50,761 nt of DNA from an uncultured bacterium (lineage in GTDB: Bacteria > Cloacimonadota > Cloacimonadia > Cloacimonadales > Cloacimonadaceae). Each line of letters begins with the position of its first letter. The first letter of the stretch is position 1. The position numbers were made by a program, and so were the translations under genes. The notes beneath the pieces were generated by a model. It was not told the DNA's origin. It did not search any database and saw nothing but the letters and a program-made list of their open reading frames with translations. The stretch is from the NCBI GenBank assembly GCA_938009275.1, contig CALLHY010000054.1, forward strand, positions 1 to 50,761, written 5' to 3'. Below are positions 43,395-50,761 of this stretch, piece after piece.

Positions 43395-44992
43395 AAACAA
43401 CTCTAATCAGTCTATTTATGCTAATACTCGTGATTGGCTTAGCGGCTATCTCACAATCAGTGAACTTTGACGATACTAGTGATTTATCCACGTACTTCAA
43501 TAATTCATATGCTGACGTTACAAACTCAACCATCGGAGGGATTAATAATACTGGAGCTTTACAATTTCCTCTTCTTGGTAATCCAGAATCAAGAACTGTC
43601 ACCTTCAAAGATGGATTCACAATCAACCAACTGGATCAACCCATAACCATCAGCGCATATATTCATAGTTTGCAAAATGGTGGATATGCTGGTCTGGGTA
43701 TATCCTCGCTCCCTACGAATACTAGCACTACATTGTGCCAAATCACAAATACACCTGCCATCGGAATGGAGTTTTACAGTTCAGCAGCTCACTTGTTTAG
43801 CAATCTTCAACAATATCAGTTTAATTGGTCTCCTGATATTCCATTAACATGGTATAAAGTTGATCTAACAATAATTCCCAGGGCTAATGATGTTTATGAT
43901 TTAAACTACAAATTATACCGTACAGACTCCATTGGATCATTTCTTACTTTAACCAAACAAGGGAGTAAGAGCTATACAAATACCACCATTGGCAGTGTTG
44001 ATGGGAAGGTCTATCCATACTTAACTGCATGTTGGCACCGTGTACCTTACATGGATAACTTCTATTTTGAAGCTCCTGATGCTCCTCCCACCCCTTCGAT
44101 AGTGCCTACCGTGATAAGTGATCCAATTGTCGCGCCTGTATTGGCAGATTTGGATGTTGCCCTCACAAATCCAATAAATGCTCTATATGCTTGCACTTTC
44201 TCCGGCACAAGCGATCTTGAGATCCCAATTCTGGCAGATCAGCGTGCCTTTGCATACTATAACAATGGTACAACTTTGGGCTGGCATGAAGGCGATTATG
44301 ATCTTAACCCTGGTTTCGCAAAATGGTTGAACGTTCCCTTTGGAGCAAAAGGTTCAATCCCGGTTGTTGTTATAGACCCAGTCGATCCGCTTCCGGTAAC
44401 CCTCAGCAGCTTCACAGCAGTACCGGCGGCGTCCAGCTTCGTAGCTCTTACATGGGTAACTGAGTCTGAATCCAATATGCTGGGTTATCGCGTGTATCGT
44501 GGTGAAACTGCTGATCCTGTAAGTGCTACACTGATCACCCCTGTGATGATTGATGCCACTAACACATCTACACAAGTTACTTACAGACATGAAGATCGTG
44601 AAGCTTATCAGAATACCACATATTACTATTGGTTAGAAAGCGTCGATATGAGTTCATCAGAATTGCATGGACCCATCACAGCAACCATTACCAGTAACGT
44701 GGCTCCAGAACTTCCAACAGCTACCATTATGAGTAATGCTTATCCCAATCCTTTCAAATCAGGTAACAGTGCCAATATCGACGTAACCTTGAAAGCTGGC
44801 GAAGCCGGAACCGTAACTGTTTACAACATCCACGGTCAAGCTGTGAAGACATTCCCTGTAACACAAGGAACAACGAAACTCACTTGGAACGGTCGAGACA
44901 GTAAAGGTAACGTTTGCGGTAGTGGACTTTACTTCTACAAGCTTAGTACCCCTTCCATGAACCAAACCCGGAAGATGGTCATCATTAAGTAG
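43391..44992 (+). CDS. secreted beta-sandwich protein with sorting module
   Basis: A 533-residue protein with a signal peptide (1-20). Residues about 24-220 resemble a concanavalin/LamG-like beta sandwich (VNFDDTSDLSTYF opening). A linker rich in Pro is at 224-240, and a fibronectin III-like domain lies at about 335-440 (LPVTLSSFTAVP, SNMLGYRVYRGE). The C-terminal module (NAYPNPFKSG, VYNIHGQAV, GRDSKGN, GSGLYFY) ends in a basic RKM-type tail. GGAG precedes the ATG. It probably binds polysaccharide or surfaces, but no catalytic motif is seen. Confidence 0.82.
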   Translation: MKTTLISLFMLILVIGLAAISQSVNFDDTSDLSTYFNNSYADVTNSTIGGINNTGALQFPLLGNPESRTVTFKDGFTINQLDQPITISAYIHSLQNGGYAGLGISSLPTNTSTTLCQITNTPAIGMEFYSSAAHLFSNLQQYQFNWSPDIPLTWYKVDLTIIPRANDVYDLNYKLYRTDSIGSFLTLTKQGSKSYTNTTIGSVDGKVYPYLTACWHRVPYMDNFYFEAPDAPPTPSIVPTVISDPIVAPVLADLDVALTNPINALYACTFSGTSDLEIPILADQRAFAYYNNGTTLGWHEGDYDLNPGFAKWLNVPFGAKGSIPVVVIDPVDPLPVTLSSFTAVPAASSFVALTWVTESESNMLGYRVYRGETADPVSATLITPVMIDATNTSTQVTYRHEDREAYQNTTYYYWLESVDMSSSELHGPITATITSNVAPELPTATIMSNAYPNPFKSGNSANIDVTLKAGEAGTVTVYNIHGQAVKTFPVTQGTTKLTWNGRDSKGNVCGSGLYFYKLSTPSMNQTRKMVIIK

Positions 44993-45420
44993 TTCAACTG
45001 AAACATTCTGCATAGTCTGCGGTAGCAGGCAATGCAACCTATAGCCCTTGTTCAGTTATGAACGAGGGCTATTCTTATATATGTCTATGCAGGTATCTTA
45101 ATCTGCTAAATACTCCCGTGGGATAGAGCTATATGATGTCCAAATATCATACTGAAATAGTAACACTGGTTATGTTGCTTTTCCCGTTGCTGCTCCCACA
45201 TTGGCAGCTCTCAGACCTCCACCTCATATCCTCATCTAATCCTAGGAATCGAGAGGTCGAGGGGGCGATCATAAAGCTCATAAAGCTGTCTTATAGCTGC
45301 TATAAATCAAGCTCTCTATGCTTTTGCAAATGGATTCTGTCTGCCCAGGCGAAACTGATTGTGGACACACAGAACAGCCAGGATTATTATATCTGGTATA
45401 AACTAATTAGGAGACGAGAT
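44993..45420. other. 428-base intergenic region
   Basis: Contains one terminator-like hairpin (45041-45072) and no supported gene. An open frame from 45133 runs into the VOC gene, but its N-terminal part lacks family similarity and a ribosome-binding site. Confidence 0.5.
45041..45077 (+). terminator. intrinsic terminator
   Basis: ATAGCCCTTGTTC (45041-45053) pairs with GAACGAGGGCTAT (45060-45072) with one G-T or mismatch, followed by TCTTAT. It ends the secreted 533-residue protein gene. Confidence 0.75.
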
Positions 45421-45849
45421 ATGATAAGCATGAATCCTTACCTGAACTTCAATGGCAATTGCATGGAAGCTTTCGAATTTTATAAAAGCGTATTTGGCGG
45501 TGAATTTACGTATGTTGGCAAATACAAAGATATGCCGATGGAAGATGGCAAGCAAATGCCAGAGGAACTAAAAGAACTTATTATGCACATTGGCTTGCCG
45601 ATAAATGAGCAGACCACGCTTTGCGGCTCAGATGTTAGCGAAACATTTGGTCAGAAAGCGGTGATTGGCGGAAATGTGGAGCTAATGATAGGCCTGAATA
45701 CCAAGGAAGAAGTGGATGCCCTGTGGGAGAAGCTTTCCGATGGGGCAACAATTGGTATGCCGCCGGAAGTAGCTTTTTGGGGCGATTACTTTGGCAGTTT
45801 AACCGATAAATATGGAACCAAGTGGATGCTGATATGCTCTGCTGAGTGA
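45421..45849 (+). CDS. VOC-family (PhnB-like) protein
   Basis: A 142-residue glyoxalase/bleomycin-resistance fold protein of the PhnB-like type. It opens NPYLNFNGNCMEAFEFYKSVFGGEF, has the middle segment MIGLNTKEEVDALWEKLSDG, and ends FGSLTDKYGTKWML. The ATG at 45421 has AGGAG before it. Such proteins use a metal site or bind a small molecule; substrate unknown. Confidence 0.9.
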   Translation: MISMNPYLNFNGNCMEAFEFYKSVFGGEFTYVGKYKDMPMEDGKQMPEELKELIMHIGLPINEQTTLCGSDVSETFGQKAVIGGNVELMIGLNTKEEVDALWEKLSDGATIGMPPEVAFWGDYFGSLTDKYGTKWMLICSAE

Positions 45850-45900
45850 TGTCTTAATAAATAAACCTAGTATAACTACATGTATAGTAATGTCTATAAG

Positions 45901-45927
45901 GGCGGGTTTGTAACCCGCCTTTTTTTG
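45901..45927 (+). terminator. strong intrinsic terminator
   Basis: GGCGGGTT-TGT-AACCCGCC (45901-45919), followed by eight T. It ends the VOC gene. Confidence 0.92.
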
Positions 45928-46068
45928 CTTTACTGCGGTTAAGGTCAAAGCCACAGGAGCATTAAGTTTTTTACATAGCGAATTAAATTGACAGAATTGT
46001 AATCCAATACATCACTGCTCAAAGTTTATCGTGCTTGAATACGGAAGTACAAGCAAAAGGAGAAGGTT

Positions 46069-47097
46069 ATGCGTAGAATGATGCTAATAATAGTTTTGGT
46101 ATTTAGCTGCTTAGCAGTATGGGCGCAAACTGCATCAGACATTTTGAAGAGCAATAACGTGCTTGCCTATACCCACAATGGCGCAGTTTATCTAATGGAC
46201 ATAAACACCGGCAAAGAGGTGCGGATTCCCTCTGCTAAAGGTGTTACACAGCTTGTTTGGGATAGCAGCGGAACACGTTTGTTCGGTTTTGGCTATGGCA
46301 CCCGCACCGGAGAAACAAGTAAGCATGCTTATTTTACGGAGTTTCAGCTTCCATCATTAACAGAGAAGGCTATTTTGGACGAGAAGATGAGCGACTGGGA
46401 CTTGGTAAACATGGAGATAGAGCTGGGGTCAGACAACCGGATATATGTGTATGAGTGCATAGAAGAATATGATGACGATGACTACGAGGGTTACTATCCA
46501 TACTATGAATGGTATGTATATAAGTATTATGACCTTGGGGCAAATGCTTTAACAGACATGAAACCGGGCGAAGTGTCCACCAGGAAATACCAGCCTGCAT
46601 ATATAAAAGAAGCTGTAACTGAGGGACATGGAATTAAGAATGATAGTGTGCTCGATGGTGAAATTAAACATTATGAGCTGTTTATCAGTGACAATCCCAA
46701 AGCGGATAATCCCAGCTATAAAAGGCTTACCAAGGTAAACTTTGAGCAGTTTAAGAAGAGCTTTAATGGCGATATGATAGACTTTATTCCTTCTCCGAAC
46801 GACAAGCTGATTTTATACGCATATCATTATCACATCTCCGATCCCGGAACCGATAACAGTTACGCCATGCTGATTAGCAGAGATGGCAAGAAGAGCATGT
46901 TTGTAGCCGATGATGCCCCGATAAACTATTCAGAAGAGATATTTTGGACTACAGATAGCAAGCTGGTGTATTGCGGACGAGCAGACAGGCAAGCAGAAAA
47001 GCTGCAATTATCGGTAATAAACCAAGACTTTACAAGCAAAGCACTAAAAACCTTCGACCTGAAAGACAGACCCAAACTAAGCTATAGATACAAGTGA
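46069..47097 (+). CDS. exported beta-propeller-like protein
   Basis: A 342-residue protein with a signal peptide (1-20) and repeated beta units (NVLAYTHNGAVYLMDINTG, VTQLVWDSSGTRLFGFG, DFIPSPNDKLILYAY, EIFWTTDSKLVYCG), like the TolB/WD40-type propellers. An acidic stretch at about 135-150 (DDDDYEGYYPYYEWY) is unusual. No sorting module is seen, so it may stay in the periplasm. AGGAG precedes the ATG. Family not recognised. Confidence 0.7.
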   Translation: MRRMMLIIVLVFSCLAVWAQTASDILKSNNVLAYTHNGAVYLMDINTGKEVRIPSAKGVTQLVWDSSGTRLFGFGYGTRTGETSKHAYFTEFQLPSLTEKAILDEKMSDWDLVNMEIELGSDNRIYVYECIEEYDDDDYEGYYPYYEWYVYKYYDLGANALTDMKPGEVSTRKYQPAYIKEAVTEGHGIKNDSVLDGEIKHYELFISDNPKADNPSYKRLTKVNFEQFKKSFNGDMIDFIPSPNDKLILYAYHYHISDPGTDNSYAMLISRDGKKSMFVADDAPINYSEEIFWTTDSKLVYCGRADRQAEKLQLSVINQDFTSKALKTFDLKDRPKLSYRYK

Positions 47098-47190
47098 TGT
47101 AGCAGCTGGTTTCTTTTTTCTTACTACCAGGACACATAGTACTGCCAACCCAGTTAGCGAATAGTTGGCTGGGTTAATCAGGAGGAATAC

Positions 47191-47955
47191 ATGACAGTTG
47201 GAATATACTATTTTAGCGGGACAGGCAATACAGAATACGTAGCCAAGAAGCTTCAAGCGCATTTTGCAGACAAGGGTAATACATGCGATTTGATGCCCAT
47301 GGAGACCATCACCAAGAGTAAGAAGACCAGCCAACTCAATAGCTACGACATAATCGGCATTGGCTTCCCTGTGCATGCGCTGGATGCGCCTCGCATTGTG
47401 TACAGCTTTATCGAGATGCTTCCAGCACAAAAGCAGGAATACTTTTTGTTCAAAACTGCTGCCAGCAAGTTTGTGTGGGGTGGTTCTTCATTTGAGCTAA
47501 GACATAAACTGGCGGAAAAAGGCTGGAAGCTGAAGCACGAAGCCTTTTACAAAATGCCCTCCAATGTGTTCACGAGTGCTAAATCAGTGAAAATTGCATC
47601 TTTGGCCAAAGAGGCAGACGTACTGGCAAAGACATGCGTAATTGAGATTTGCAATGGGGATAAGCGCATTCTTCCATCAAATCCGGTAATGCGTTTGGCT
47701 AATAAATTCAATCGTTTTGAAAATGAAGGTTGCAAGCATGGTTCTGCATTGTGGCAAGCCAAAGATACTTGCATTAGCTGTGGTCTCTGTGCGGCTAATT
47801 GCCCCACAGCTAATATAAGCATGGTGGAGGGGAAACCCCAGTTTGCGGGTGAATGCATCTTTTGCCTTAGGTGCCGTTGGCACTGCCCAGTAAAGGCTAT
47901 CTACCACCGAAAGTTAGAGCGTTTCTTTGTAAATGAGCCTTACAAGCTACCTTGA
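47191..47955 (+). CDS. EFR1-family flavodoxin-ferredoxin protein
   Basis: A 254-residue fusion. The N-terminal flavodoxin-like domain binds FMN through the loop YYFSGTGNTEY (about residues 6-16). The C-terminal part has two 4Fe-4S cluster motifs, CISCGLCAANCP and CIFCLRCRWHCP. The layout matches EFR1 family ferrodoxins, which pass electrons in anaerobes; the partners are unknown. AGGAGG precedes the ATG. Confidence 0.92.
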   Translation: MTVGIYYFSGTGNTEYVAKKLQAHFADKGNTCDLMPMETITKSKKTSQLNSYDIIGIGFPVHALDAPRIVYSFIEMLPAQKQEYFLFKTAASKFVWGGSSFELRHKLAEKGWKLKHEAFYKMPSNVFTSAKSVKIASLAKEADVLAKTCVIEICNGDKRILPSNPVMRLANKFNRFENEGCKHGSALWQAKDTCISCGLCAANCPTANISMVEGKPQFAGECIFCLRCRWHCPVKAIYHRKLERFFVNEPYKLP

Positions 47956-47975
47956 TATAAGCATCGAAGTTTGCT

Positions 47976-48812
47976 TCATCCTGATATAAAGGTATTATCT
48001 CCCAACTGCCTGAAGGCAAGGTCTATCTCTGCTTTGCTGTTCATTACAATTGGCCCGCGCCATGAGATTGGCTCGCCCAAAGGTTTACCGCTGATGAATA
48101 GCAGATTAGTTCCGGCTTTTCCGCTTTGGATAAGGATATTCTCTCCGTCCTCAAACAGCACCACCTGGCGGTTGTAGATGGCGTGATTGTCTATTACGGC
48201 ATCTCCGCAATAGCAATAAACAAAGCAAGTATATCCCTGTTTTACGGGTAGTATTACTTGTTTCTCGGGCAAGATGCTTACGTCCCAATACTGAGGATCT
48301 ATCACGATGTCTTCCACTGCACCTTGCGTTTGCAGATAACTGCCACAGATTACCTTAACGCTGGCCCCCTGGGGATCGTTGACGGTAGGGATATTCTCTG
48401 CAGAGACGTCCTGATATCTGGGGGCAATCATCTTGTGTTTGGCTGGGAGATTTGCCCAAAGCTGAAAGCCATACATCCTGCCTTGCTCATCGGGCTTGGG
48501 CATTTCCTGGTGGATTATTCCGCTGCCTGCTGTCATCCACTGCACTTCGCCTTTGCGGATAACTCCGCTATTACCAAGGCTGTCACCATGTTCTGCAGAG
48601 CCTTCCAGCATATAGGTAATGGTCTCTATGCCGCGGTGCGGATGCCAGGGAAAGCCGGCTATGTAGTTCTCCGGCTGGTCGTTTCTAAAATCATCCAAAA
48701 GCAAAAAGGGATCGAACAAAGGTGTGTCATGATAGCCGAATATCCTGTATAGATGAACTCCGGCACCATCAACGGCTGCCACACCGGACTTGATAAGCTT
48801 TATCTTGCGCAT
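47976..48812 (-). CDS. pirin family protein
   Basis: A 278-residue cupin-fold pirin. The metal site residues His57, His59 (HPHRG), His101 and Glu103 are intact. The family includes quercetin dioxygenase-like and regulatory proteins; the role here is unknown. The 3' end faces the EFR1 gene with a 20-base gap. Confidence 0.93.
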   Translation of the reverse strand: MRKIKLIKSGVAAVDGAGVHLYRIFGYHDTPLFDPFLLLDDFRNDQPENYIAGFPWHPHRGIETITYMLEGSAEHGDSLGNSGVIRKGEVQWMTAGSGIIHQEMPKPDEQGRMYGFQLWANLPAKHKMIAPRYQDVSAENIPTVNDPQGASVKVICGSYLQTQGAVEDIVIDPQYWDVSILPEKQVILPVKQGYTCFVYCYCGDAVIDNHAIYNRQVVLFEDGENILIQSGKAGTNLLFISGKPLGEPISWRGPIVMNSKAEIDLAFRQLGDNTFISG

Positions 48813-48825
48813 GGCTTAGCCCTCA

Positions 48826-50226
48826 TCAGTTTGCTTTTTTGTGGGTTTGTGTGTTTATCCATTTTAGCATTATTTCCAAAGCATTTGGCGAAAAGGTCTG
48901 CTCTATCTGGGCATATTCATTGGGGTGTCCGGTTTCTGCCTCTTGGAAGAGGTGGTTAAGCCCGGCTATCTCTACCAGTTCATACTTTTTATTGCCACCC
49001 CTCTTAAGCGCAGCACCTATGGCATCCAGATTCTCGCGAGCGGGAACCTGCAAGTCTTTTGAGCCATTCAGTGCTAAAACAGGGCAACGAACTTTTTCCA
49101 GGATTGGGGCGGGATCGTGACGGATAAAGTATAGCATCCAGGGATTTAGCATTTGATCTGTAAATTGTTTTTTCACATCCTCATGCGAAAAGCCATCTGG
49201 TATATCTAAATCACCGCTGTTAATGCCCTTATCAATATATTCGTCAATCCGGGTTCCAAGGACTTCTGGCTTTTGCTCATCTATTATCATTTGAAACACG
49301 TTTCTGTTTATACTAAGGCTCTTCTCAATCTTAGCGTTATCGGTCTCATCCACTCGCCAAATCATCTCTTCTTGAAGCAACAGCAGCTTATCTCCCCTTA
49401 GTCCGGGGCCTGCCAGCAACACAATGAACTTCAGCTTGGGCATTTGAGCTGCTACCATGGGGGCAATTAGCCCGCCTTCGCTATGCCCAATTAGCCCAAT
49501 GCCTGAAATATCTTTGCGTTTATTAAGATACTTAACCGCGCTCTTCACATCCGAAGCGAAGTCCTCCGATGTGGCAGTGTCGAAGTTACCCTGCGACTTG
49601 CCTACACCCCTATCGTCATAACGCAGCACAGCTATGCCATTTCGGCTTAAGTAATCTGCAATCACCCAAAATGGCTTGTGACCCATCAGCTCTTCATTTC
49701 TATCCTGCGGCCCGCTTCCGCTTATAAGGATAACTGCGGGATGCTTTCCCTTTCCCTTGGGAATGGTTAGAGTAGCCGAGAGGGTTACTTTGGCATCACG
49801 ATTATGGAACTCGATTTCTTCCACCTTGTATGGATAAGGCTCTTCCGGAGTTTGAGGACGGACATAAACCGGTTTGTCCATCTCCTGGCGTTGCAAATCC
49901 AATGGCAGTTCCATGCCAGCCTGATAGAAAGTGCCCTTTATAGCTTCCCCTTGCAAGGTTCCTATGTAAACAATGGGTGGGGCATCGGTTTCCAGCTTTA
50001 GCTCACTATTGGCATAGCTTACTCTGTTTACCGGAATCCCAAATGCACCTTGATCGGGGCTGTCGAAAGTGGCAGCTAAGCTATCTGCATGCTCAGCAAT
50101 GTGGAAAACTATCCGCAGCTTCATGCCATAGATATCCAAAACCCCATGCCAATCGCCCAAAACGTCCTGTGCGAAACTCATTCCAACACATAATATCAAA
50201 GCGGCTGCAAGCATAAATCGTTTCAT
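48826..50226 (-). CDS. exported alpha/beta hydrolase
   Basis: A 466-residue protein with a signal peptide (1-19). An N-terminal beta domain (about 22-125) precedes an alpha/beta hydrolase domain. It has HPAVILISGSGPQDR (oxyanion loop), YDDRGVGKSQG, the nucleophile Ser249 in LIGHSEGG, an Asp in LNGSKDLQVPA and a His in AGLNHLFQ. The catalytic triad is complete, so an esterase or peptidase of the serine aminopeptidase type is likely. GAGAGGTG precedes the ATG. Its stop is 13 bases from the pirin start on the same strand, so the two probably form an operon. Confidence 0.9.
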   Translation of the reverse strand: MKRFMLAAALILCVGMSFAQDVLGDWHGVLDIYGMKLRIVFHIAEHADSLAATFDSPDQGAFGIPVNRVSYANSELKLETDAPPIVYIGTLQGEAIKGTFYQAGMELPLDLQRQEMDKPVYVRPQTPEEPYPYKVEEIEFHNRDAKVTLSATLTIPKGKGKHPAVILISGSGPQDRNEELMGHKPFWVIADYLSRNGIAVLRYDDRGVGKSQGNFDTATSEDFASDVKSAVKYLNKRKDISGIGLIGHSEGGLIAPMVAAQMPKLKFIVLLAGPGLRGDKLLLLQEEMIWRVDETDNAKIEKSLSINRNVFQMIIDEQKPEVLGTRIDEYIDKGINSGDLDIPDGFSHEDVKKQFTDQMLNPWMLYFIRHDPAPILEKVRCPVLALNGSKDLQVPARENLDAIGAALKRGGNKKYELVEIAGLNHLFQEAETGHPNEYAQIEQTFSPNALEIMLKWINTQTHKKAN

Positions 50227-50307
50227 TATTCACCTCTCGTTTAGGTATTGATTGTAAAAACTATTACTATTATGCGATTGGTTTCCTGTCAAGTAGCAAT
50301 TCTCTCA

Positions 50308-50664
50308 CTAGCTAACTAGCTGGTTAACAGCGCAGAGGATATAGCTTAATGGCAGTTTCAGTCCAGTGTTTTGCACCCAGGCAAAGCCATTGCTAATGTC
50401 TTGCTCATACTCCTTGAACATGCTTATCTGCATGCCATTGGCAAGAATAGCAGAAAATATGTCGGACAAAGTGTGGATAAATTCATAAGTAACAGGGCTT
50501 TCATACTCGCAGTTGCCATAATAGTCCAAACCTTCAGTAGAGCAAATCTCATCCTTATGAAAGTAGCTTGCCACCAATTCTGGCCTGTTGGTGCAACCAG
50601 AAACATCAAAGGGCAACATCTGGGTGAAGGGATGTTGCTCATAGATAAATAGCTGGGCTCTCAC
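50308..50664 (-). pseudogene. C-terminal fragment of a class I methyltransferase
   Basis: The 118-residue frame matches the C-terminal half of SAM-dependent methyltransferases: EQHPFTQMLP, then YFHKDEICSTEGLDYYG, the EYESPVTYEFIHTLSDIFSAILANGMQI segment and FKEYEQD near the end. The N-terminal cofactor-binding half is missing. A stop codon lies in frame a few bases before the GTG, and what follows to the window edge is repeat-like sequence. It appears to be a truncated gene, unless a frameshift separates it from coding sequence beyond the window. Confidence 0.65.
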
Positions 50665-50703
50665 TGTTCAAAACCAGATTCTAAGGGATAGCCCAATAAC
50701 CAA

Positions 50704-50733
50704 ACCACAGAGGACACTAAGAACACAGAGAGG
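50704..50733. repeat. ACAGAG-rich imperfect repeat
   Basis: The stretch has three imperfect units of the CCACAGAGGACAC / TAAGAACACAGAG type. It lies directly upstream of the methyltransferase fragment. Similar low-complexity strings occur between genes in many bacteria, so it may mark a mobile or insertion-prone spot. This is inference. Confidence 0.5.
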
Positions 50734-50761
50734 GATACCCGTATCGTAGCTTTCCAAAGCT

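Noticed and set aside
45133..45420. 96-residue N-terminal extension of the VOC protein
   Set aside because: The extension is unlike VOC proteins, and a good ribosome-binding site precedes the ATG at 45421, where the family starts.
1..50761. tRNA genes, CRISPR arrays, transposases, phage genes
   Set aside because: I looked for T-loop motifs, regularly spaced repeats and recombinase motifs by eye and found none that could be supported.

Overview
This window looks like a chromosomal segment from a Gram-negative bacterium of the FCB superphylum, most plausibly Candidatus Cloacimonadota (WWE1). That is an inference. It rests on an outer-membrane lipid A gene (lpxK), several secreted proteins with a C-terminal module of the YPNPF...GxGxYFY type ending in a basic KKM(x)MK-like tail, and the general gene mix. 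No tRNA, rRNA, CRISPR array, insertion sequence or phage gene was seen.

Layout. (1) 254-5890: a heat-shock operon hrcA-grpE-dnaK-dnaJ-rsmE on the + strand, preceded by a CIRCE-like HrcA operator. (2) 6034-11094: a tightly packed minus-strand run, in transcription order an asparagine-synthetase-like protein, a UvrC/GIY-YIG-like protein, purC, an orphan response regulator and lpxK. (3) 11241-13201: a methyltransferase, a small membrane protein and a broken glycosyltransferase, which looks like a decayed cell-surface glycan locus. (4) 13788-19131: a 1361-residue protein with the ATP-grasp and phosphohistidine domains of pyruvate phosphate dikinase but no PEP/pyruvate barrel, followed 13 bases later by a divergent 414-residue GAPDH. 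A decayed partial copy of that GAPDH follows. (5) 19631-23158: a UPF0173 hydrolase and a secreted M28 peptidase. (6) 23353-26806: the translation cluster rpsP-khpA-rimM-trmD-rplS, then ogt and acpS. (7) 26824-31412: a class III cyclase/AAA/TPR protein convergent with a caspase-like protein that lacks its catalytic cysteine, then a pilin-like protein. (8) 31741-50664: an accessory stretch rich in secreted proteins (an Omp28/thioredoxin-like protein, a 982-residue repeat protein, a gluzincin protease, a 533-residue protein) mixed with small metabolic genes (C_GCAxxG_C_C, DUF3795, kinase, FGE-like, VOC, flavodoxin-ferredoxin, pirin, alpha/beta hydrolase). A methyltransferase fragment lies at the right edge.

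How the parts fit. Regions 1 and 6 are conserved housekeeping operons for protein folding and ribosome/tRNA maturation. Region 8 supplies exported proteins that would need a type IX-like secretion route, whose machinery is not encoded here. The least explained parts are the dikinase-like/GAPDH pair, the cyclase/pseudo-caspase pair, and a perfect 71-base palindrome at 40205-40275.
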